From assembly GCA_033439685.1 (NCBI GenBank), contig JAUEDM010000003.1, forward strand, positions 1,146,001-1,210,000: DNA of 64,000 nucleotides, written 5' to 3'. Of this stretch, positions 57,980 to 64,000 are shown one piece after another. The position numbers and the translations under genes were made by a program. The notes below the pieces were generated by a model. It had not been told where the DNA came from. It worked only from the letters and a program-made list of their open reading frames with translations, and did not search any database. Numbering within the stretch: the stretch's first letter is position 1; every line of letters begins with the position of its first letter. The stretch is from Apodospora peruviana. Lineage: Eukaryota; Ascomycota; Sordariomycetes; Sordariales; Lasiosphaeriaceae.

Positions 57980-60833
57980 GACGGCGGCTGTATCCGTATT
58001 TGGATCGACTTTCCTTGGTGCTGTCGGCGGTTTCCCGGTCGTCTCCACTGACTGAAGTTGTAAGTGCTGGAGTGTCGGTCCGTGTAAGTATCAAGTGCCG
58101 GTAGGGGCACCAGGCAGGTCGGGTGCTGCTCAGGTCAGATCGAACACCGGTCTCCAGGTCAAGACTGGCACTGGCGATTTGGAAGGTGCACGAAAATTAA
58201 GGTTGGTGTTGTGTCGGGAAGAACTGAAGTGAGATGACGAAGGGAAAGGGAAAGTCAACGAGGAAGTCCGAAGGAAGAAGCAAGGGCACTTTCTTTTCTC
58301 CTCTTCCGGGCTGAGCTTCCGGCCCTTCCTTCCACCAAATCCATGCCCAGATTGCCCAGATGGCTCAGGCCCAGGCCAGGCCTACTGGGCCCCGGTCAAC
58401 CGTCAACCGGCTCGATCCTCTCTGCCCTGGTCGCAATTGAGAGCACTGGCAGGGTCGAGGGTTGAGGAACGGGCAGACGGCGCTGCCCAGTGCCAACAGC
58501 CAGGGTCACTGTGGCCATTGCCTCTCCTGCAACACAACGCTCTCTCCCGTCACCGCAAGACTCCTTCCAAAACTGTTGTGCTGCCGGTGTGGTGGAGGTG
58601 TGTGTGCTCCCGCGTCGCCGCGCTGGGGAAAAGGCGGGCTTCCGCAGGCTGAGCCACAAGGTAATATCGTAGACCGGGGCTGATTGGGGGCCGTACCGAC
58701 ACGACACGGCCATTTAGCTGGGCTTGATTTAATTGTGTCACCCCATCAGCTCCTTGGCTGCAGGTCACCGCCGTCGACGATCCCATTATCCTCCACTCTC
58801 TTCATCTATCTACTGTCAGTCCGCCCGAGCAGCCGTCATGGGTTACACTACAGAGCATGCAAAAACAAGTTCATGCGCCGGCCAGAGACATGTTGACTTT
58901 ATCGACGACTTCGGCAGCTATATGCACATTCAATTTGCATCCAAATCGGTGGGAATCTTCTCGTGTTCTGAGTTTCTGTCGATTGACCTGGTGAGGGTGT
59001 TTCTGTTTGCGAGTTCCGAGTCCATCTGGCACTGCCGAACAACTACCTTACGGATCGGATCAGCTTGTGAGTTCATTGGGCGGGAAAGTTGATCATGCAA
59101 CGTCACCCGCCAGTGTGCTTTGGGTGATATTATGTATATACGGATCTCATACATACGGGGCCGGTCGAAGTCGGGACGATGGTGGTGGCTTTGCGCACCA
59201 AGTCCTGCCGTGTCGCCTCAAATTGCAGCGGGCGACTGAAAAGAGAGACCGAGAGAGAAAATGCAGGTGGCACCAAAGCACACCTTTGCAGGCCCATCCC
59301 ATGCATAATTTGCCAAAATCCTCCCAGGAACTTCCAAGCAAATCCAAATCTCCACAAAGCTCGGTACCTCCTTGGCGAGCCCGGCGCTGTCCAGCAGATA
59401 GACTCTCAGAAAACTCTTGTCCTTGGCTGTCTGGCACTACAAATTCTCAGCTCCTCCCCCGAAGGAACGATAGTGCCTTGCATATTTCAGAACGGTTGCT
59501 GTTGCAGAGCGAAAGCCAGAGCCCGCCATTGGACGAACCCTTCGTAGGGCGACGCCATGGATGAGTGCGGGCCCAGCGGGCTTGAGAGTTCGCAAAACGG
59601 CTTGTGGTCCAGAAATAAAAATACCCAACGATGTCCAATGAGAAGCCGAGAATCTCAGACTCCCAAGACGCCAACAGAGCGGGGCGGGGCGAAGCCGTAC
59701 CGAAGTGAAGGCGGGGGTCAGTTGGACTCTTGGAGATGGGTGCGGGAGCGATGGGGGGGGATGGGGAAAGAGTGACAACCACAAACAACACGGGTCCTTT
59801 CATTCTTTTGGTTTATGCGGAGCTGCACCCAAGGCACGTCCGGTTCTTTCCACAGTCCCATCTTGCTTGCCTGTCAGGGCTGTATTTGAAACCTGTCACG
59901 CCTGCCTGATCCAGCATCACAGACGTCCCCTGGGCGAGGGCGAGTTGAATTTGACATGCTACGACGAGTCAAATTCGGACTCAATTTTCAGGCGCTCCCC
60001 CTGTCTGTCTGTCTGTCGATTCTGGAACAAAGCGCTGTTGCCTTACTGTCGCCTTCAATTCAACTCTTTCAAATTGAGTTTGTCTCCCATCCCTCATTCT
60101 GTCCTTCATATTGCTCTGCCGCTTTCAGATATCCGTATCTCCCGTCCGCCCAGCAGTGTGGGATACCATCCCGATACAGTACGAATACACAAAATGTGAA
60201 AGACACCCAAAATGCACAATCCTTCTCCGCATTTCCGTCTGTTGATAGCAAGAGCGCCAGAGCCCATCGCGTGGCCGTCTCGCGAGATCAAGAATCTGGC
60301 CCAATGAGATATTTACCGCGGTTGCATCCAAGAGCTGAAGTCGTTCCGGACCACAAAGGCCCTATCAGTTTTAACTTTGTGCTGGCCAAGCTGCCTAATC
60401 TTGATTCGTGCACAGGCTTGGTGCAATAATAGCTGTATTTCCTGGTTACTGGGACAGCCGCCACTTCCAGAAACATCTGACAGACAGGTACTTTCTTTTC
60501 ATTGGTTTGTGACTGTATTGACGCCATTTGGGTCACCCGTGCCTTCTCAACACCGCCGCATCTCTGGAGAGGCAAGAACGAAGCACATCAAATGCCTCAG
60601 ATACGTCCGTGTCGGGCAAGACGGCAAGAACTGAGATCATTGCTGCTACCGTCTTCGTCATGGCAGGTAGGTTGCAGTCGCACATTACAACTCAGCAGTC
60701 CCACCGTGTAGCGGGCACAAAAGGAGCAGGAGAGCCGTGGACACTCGGGGGTTTTCATAGCACGCGTTAGTCCAACAACTCTAGAACAAATTCACTTGCA
60801 AATTCTCCGAAGTGAGATCTTGTCACCGCCAAA
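57980..60833. other. Gene-poor region, 2.85 kb
   Basis: No supported protein gene on either strand. Open frames are short and overlapping. TCTG-type microsatellite at about 60001-60017. The right end is the promoter of the secreted protein gene at 60834. Confidence 0.5.
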
Positions 60834-61790
60834 ATGGTCTTATCGTGTTTATTGCTGTTCATTCTGCAAACCGCCGCCTATCCGATCCCCAATACTCGTC
60901 CAAGTGATGTGGGACCTCTCCAAGAGATACAAACTCGAAGTGAAAGCGACAGTTCCGTATGGTCAGGAACTCGAGAGTTCATGTATGTTCCATCAGTCCT
61001 GAAGACTATGCCTAAAGGGTGAACGTTGACAGTTGACTGGAAATCGTCATCTGGCAGCCCAGAGAACCACAACCGAGCAAGAGACACCTCACTCGCCCAG
61101 TTCTCATGCAGTTCCCTAGTCTACGGCCTCAGCGCGGCAGACTGTGTCTACATGGCGGAAATTGGCATGTTGGGCCAGGGCAACAACTCGCTCGAGGACA
61201 ACGGCTTGATCTGGATCGGCGCCGACGGCCCCAACACCTTCACCTTTGTCAACGCCGCCGACGTGCCCCTCATCCTCATCCTGTGGTACGCGCCGCAGAA
61301 CGATGACCAAGCGTCTTTCATGAACGCCCGCGTCCCCGCCATCAGCTACTCGCTCCCGAACACGGGCAGCGCCGTCGAGCTGTCGGTCGCCAACGGCCTG
61401 TCGGGCGCCTGGTCCACCATCTACGACCGCAGCACCGCCCTCACGGCGTTCGGGCAGGTCGACAACACGTTTGGCGAGTTCAGCAGCGGTGTTTATGCTA
61501 CCGTTGACGTCTCGCGGCTCGTCAACATGTCGGGCGATCCCATGACCATCATGGTGTCGGGCGAGTCGGGAGGCAGCGGGGGTTGTGTGTCGGATATGAG
61601 CACCTGCGTGTATACGTGCGATGCGGGGACGGGCAACTCGTGCGGCACCGAGAGGACGTATAGTCTGCTCAACTGCGGCGGGCCGAATGCTGTCAAGAGC
61701 ATGGATTCGGACGGCAACCCGACGGGTGGGTGCCAGGGCTGGAGCTTTGGGGGCCATATTGACATTGTCTTGACTGGGCCGGATTCTTAG
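60834..61790 (+). CDS. Conserved secreted protein, effector-like, 293 aa
   Basis: Exon 1 60834-60982 encodes a signal peptide (MVLSCLLLFILQTAAYP) and a polar linker. A 75-nt intron (donor GTATGT, branch TTGAC) joins exon 2 at 61058-61790. This acceptor was chosen because the nearer AG gives an immediate stop. The mature domain starts about residue 62 with FSCSSLVYGLSAADCVYM, then GMLGQGNNSLEDNG, DGPNTFTF and LILWYAP, all conserved-looking blocks, and VNMSGDPM. The C-terminus is Cys-rich (GGCVSDMSTCVYTCDAGTGN, NCGGPNA, GGCQGWSFGGHID). I recall homologues in many plant-associated Sordariomycetes, some labelled effector-like, but function is unknown. Secretion is inferred from the signal peptide. 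Confidence 0.8.
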
Positions 61791-62196
61791 GAGTTGCTCG
61801 ATATTAGTGCGGGCCAGATGGAGTGAGTTATGTGTGTTTTACTTTTGCTCGAGTGGATTGTTAGGAATCTTGGAAGAACAACATGGTAGAGCATGGCAAG
61901 ATGAATGAGCGGAACGTCAGATGATAGATTTCAACATTTCCTAGATAATTTTGGGAGGATATGAAGTCCTACGGCATGAGATTGGTAGTCATACACACAG
62001 GTTTCAATGAAGCTCTTGGGGCACAAACAACATCAAATTGTAGCCTATAAACATCAAATAATGCTGCAATGTCTTACAAAATTAACACGCTTATCTGAAC
62101 CGACGACGTCGATGACACCCGTCAAAATTGGACCACATCCTCCTTCACCTTATCTGGACAGCAGACAGACTTTAAGCACGCGTGGGTCTGGCTGTT
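61791..62196. other. Convergent intergenic region
   Basis: 3' ends of the secreted protein and VOC genes; no other feature. Confidence 0.5.
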
Positions 62197-63090
62197 TTAC
62201 ACGGTAAACTCCAGTCGATTGCCAGCATAATCCCTGGCAAAGAACCTTGTCGGATACTCGACTCCTTTGTCACCTGAAGCGAAGCCTATTAGTACACAAC
62301 AACCATTCAAATCCCTTCAGAACCCGAAACCGAAGAAAAAGACATAAGTTGAGTCACAACTTACCAGAGTTCTCTCCCCCAGGTTCGTCACACTGCATGG
62401 GCGCGGCCTCGGCCCTTACATTCTCACTACTACCATCGTCGGCACCGGCAATCTTGCTTTGCTGCTGCCCCTCCAAGAAATGCTTCCAAATCCTGCGTTG
62501 CAGCTCATTCAGCTTCTCGACGCTCTCGAGCCGGAAACAGGGGTGTCGTGGAGCCTGGCGCGCTGAGGGCGTGAAGTCCTCGTCCCGACCAAAAGCCACG
62601 TGGAGCTGTTGGCCCGACGAAGCGATGTCGAACCATGATAGACTGTCGCGCTGGAGCTGCGGGACGGGGCGGGGAGTCAGTCCGAGGGTGGTGCCGTAGA
62701 ATTCCCTGGCTAGGGGGAGGGTGTCCTTTGGGACGATGATGTTGACCTGTGAGCAGTGGAACACTTAGTATATATAGTTGGGGATAGATGAGTGGTTATG
62801 ATCAGTGGATGAAGATGATTTGAGGTGAGTTAGTGAGTTTAGGGTGCGATGAGTTGAGGTAGGGTTGAGTTGATGTAGGTTGAGCTGAGGTAGGTTGAGA
62901 TGAGATAGGTAACTTGAGTTAAGAGATCTTGTTTGAATATGCTGAAAGTGCGTGGGTTTTTGAAGGAGGTGTGTTGTTTCGGTAGAAAGGGGAGGGTGTG
63001 CTATTTTTATCATTGTCATGATGTTGTTGGACTGCCGCCACCGATGACAATGATTTGTATTTGTCTTACATGATGGAGACCAGTGATCAT
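62197..63090 (-). CDS. VOC (glyoxalase/bleomycin-resistance/dioxygenase fold) protein, 159 aa
   Basis: Exons in transcription order are 63070-63090 (seven codons), 62365-62746 and 62197-62273. The tiny first exon supplies MITGLHH, which together with VNIIVP from exon 2 makes the standard first beta-strand of a VOC domain with its metal-ligand His. The first intron is unusually long for this window (323 nt, donor GTAAGA, acceptor CTCACAG). It contains a degenerate GAGTTGAGGTAGGTT-type repeat. Further family features are AREFYGTTLGL and the final RFFARDYAGNRLEFTV strand with a Glu ligand. One VOC module only, so it probably works as a dimer. The substrate cannot be predicted; fungal relatives are mostly uncharacterised. 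Confidence 0.82.
62822..62925. repeat. Degenerate GT/GA-rich tandem repeat within VOC intron 1
   Basis: Plus-strand sequence repeats variants of GAGTTGAGGTAGGTT/GAGCTGAGGTAGGTT about six times with point differences. Lies wholly inside the first intron of the minus-strand VOC gene. Confidence 0.75.
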
Positions 63091-63405
63091 CTCGTCGGCT
63101 GTGTTGTTGATAGCTGTCCAATATCAGCTTTGTGTCGATACTTTATAACCCGTTGACCGTATTTCGTGGAAACACGGGCTTTGAGGGGAAACCCGGGAAT
63201 TTGCGGGTTTCTATGACGGCCTTTGTCCCACGACTCGGTGTTCTCAACTCCGGTGCCGCTCCGGCAGTGGAGTTCGTCGTGATGCACGCGTCACATGGCG
63301 ATTGCGGGGTTTGATGGGAGCTAATGCTCGTTAGTCAGCACAAGGAAAAGAAAAAGTTGAAACTCCAGTCGTGATAGCGTCGCGTCGGACTCGGCTCCAC
63401 TTTGG
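63091..63405. other. Short divergent intergenic region
   Basis: Shared promoter region of the VOC gene (minus) and the truncated gene at 63406 (plus). Nothing specific seen. Confidence 0.5.
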
Positions 63406-64000
63406 ATGTCCTTTCGTTCCAATTCTGCCAGACCAAGGTCCCCAGTTGCCTCACCGACGCTCAAGAAATCTAAAGAAAGCAGCGCTCGGCGACCATTGAC
63501 CGCCAACATGCCGCGAATATACCGGTGGACAAATAAATACGGAGAGCCGGACGTGCCTGACGCAGCCTGCTCTCCTCCATATTCATACGGTCCCTCGGAT
63601 TCGCGCTGGGAGGATGAGGATGATGTTTTCAAGCTAGACGGCATTGCCCAGGCGCCGCCGAAAGAATTGCGCCAGCTTTTCTCGGGCCGATCCAAAAAAA
63701 AAAAAAAAAAAAAAGGAACCGACAAAGAAGTGGTTCACCACAGAGCTGATCCTCTACGGAATTCCTTTTAAAAGTCGGCTCCCAGGCCTGACCTGAAGAC
63801 AGCCTTGGAGAATGCGTTTGATTCCGGAAAGGTTGGTTAAGATTGGCCCTTACTCTCTCTGGACTCTGTTGATGATGAAATCTGATCGGAAATAGTACGA
63901 CGAGCTGGCCCCATCAGTTGTCATTGTGCGAAATCGTCTTCGACGAGAGTATGACGAGGCATTCAAGCGCCTCGAGGACAAACAGTTCGTCGAGATCAAA
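63406..64000 (+). CDS. Partial gene, charged hypothetical protein, frame broken at poly-A tract
   Basis: Starts at ATG 63406 (or ATG 63508) and is cut by the window end. The N-terminus is Ser/Pro/Arg/Lys-rich, then MPRIYRWTNKYGEPDVPD and an acidic patch. A 21-A run at 63694-63714 encodes seven Lys in the ATG frame and the frame then stops at 63769 (TAA). A coherent stretch (TKKWFTTELILYGIPFK) follows the A-run in another frame, and from about 63772 the original frame again looks coding (PRPDLKTALENAFDSGK). A 64-nt intron (63832-63895) leads to YDELAPSVVIVRNRLRREYDEAFKRL, which continues beyond the window. Sequence-length error, real mutation or slippage at the A-run could each explain the break. 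Family not recognised. Confidence 0.5.
63694..63714. repeat. Poly-A run (21 A) within coding sequence
   Basis: Uninterrupted 21-A tract inside the 63406 gene. With 20 or 23 A the downstream frame would continue smoothly into the next coding-looking segment. Confidence 0.9.

Noticed and set aside
1..64000. CRISPR arrays, bacterial operons or prophage
   Set aside because: No spaced direct repeats of CRISPR type; spliceosomal introns and a eukaryotic intron-bearing tRNA show nuclear fungal DNA.

Overview
This is nuclear DNA of a filamentous ascomycete (Pezizomycotina), most likely a Sordariomycete. Multi-exon genes carry short 50-110 nt introns with GTRNGT donors and CTRAY branch sites. Coding regions are GC-rich, genes are spaced by 0.5-3 kb, and the gene content is typical: plant cell-wall hydrolases, small secreted proteins, a reducing polyketide synthase (PKS), an ABCC transporter and a LaeA-like methyltransferase. 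All splice models were made by eye from splice signals, frame closure and family conservation; there is no transcript evidence.

Layout. 0-10 kb: five-exon ABCC transporter, a small orphan ORF flanked by an imperfect duplication, and a stand-alone CYP505-like cytochrome P450. 10-14.6 kb: an 18-bp x6 minisatellite, a 96-aa secreted protein, an intron-containing tRNA-Met(CAT), and a GH10 xylanase with a CBM1 tail. 15-22 kb: a plasma-membrane Na+/H+ antiporter and a secreted GH115 alpha-glucuronidase; with the xylanase this makes a loose glucuronoxylan-degrading set. 23-31.7 kb: orphan and degraded genes, an Hrip1-like secreted protein, a small putative mitochondrial protein, AT-rich DNA and a tRNA-like/SINE-like fragment.

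32-45 kb is the most interesting part. A LovG-like FSH serine hydrolase is transcribed away from a 2229-residue reducing PKS across a 2.2 kb intergenic region, and a LaeA-like SAM methyltransferase follows the PKS. The PKS has KS-AT-DH-ER-KR-ACP order and lacks a C-methyltransferase, a thioesterase and any other release domain. Its DH has Tyr where the catalytic His is expected and its ER has lost the NADPH-binding glycine motif, while KS, AT, KR and ACP residues look intact. This suggests a polyketide synthase that may stop at beta-hydroxyl groups and depend on the neighbouring hydrolase for release.

45-64 kb: a membrane-anchored amidohydrolase, a multi-pass membrane protein, a pepsin-like aspartic protease, a Cys-rich single-pass membrane protein, a conserved secreted (effector-like) protein, a small VOC/glyoxalase-fold protein whose first exon is seven codons long, and a gene cut by the window end with a 21-A tract and broken frame. 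Long mononucleotide runs (G26, T29, C24, A21) recur through the window.
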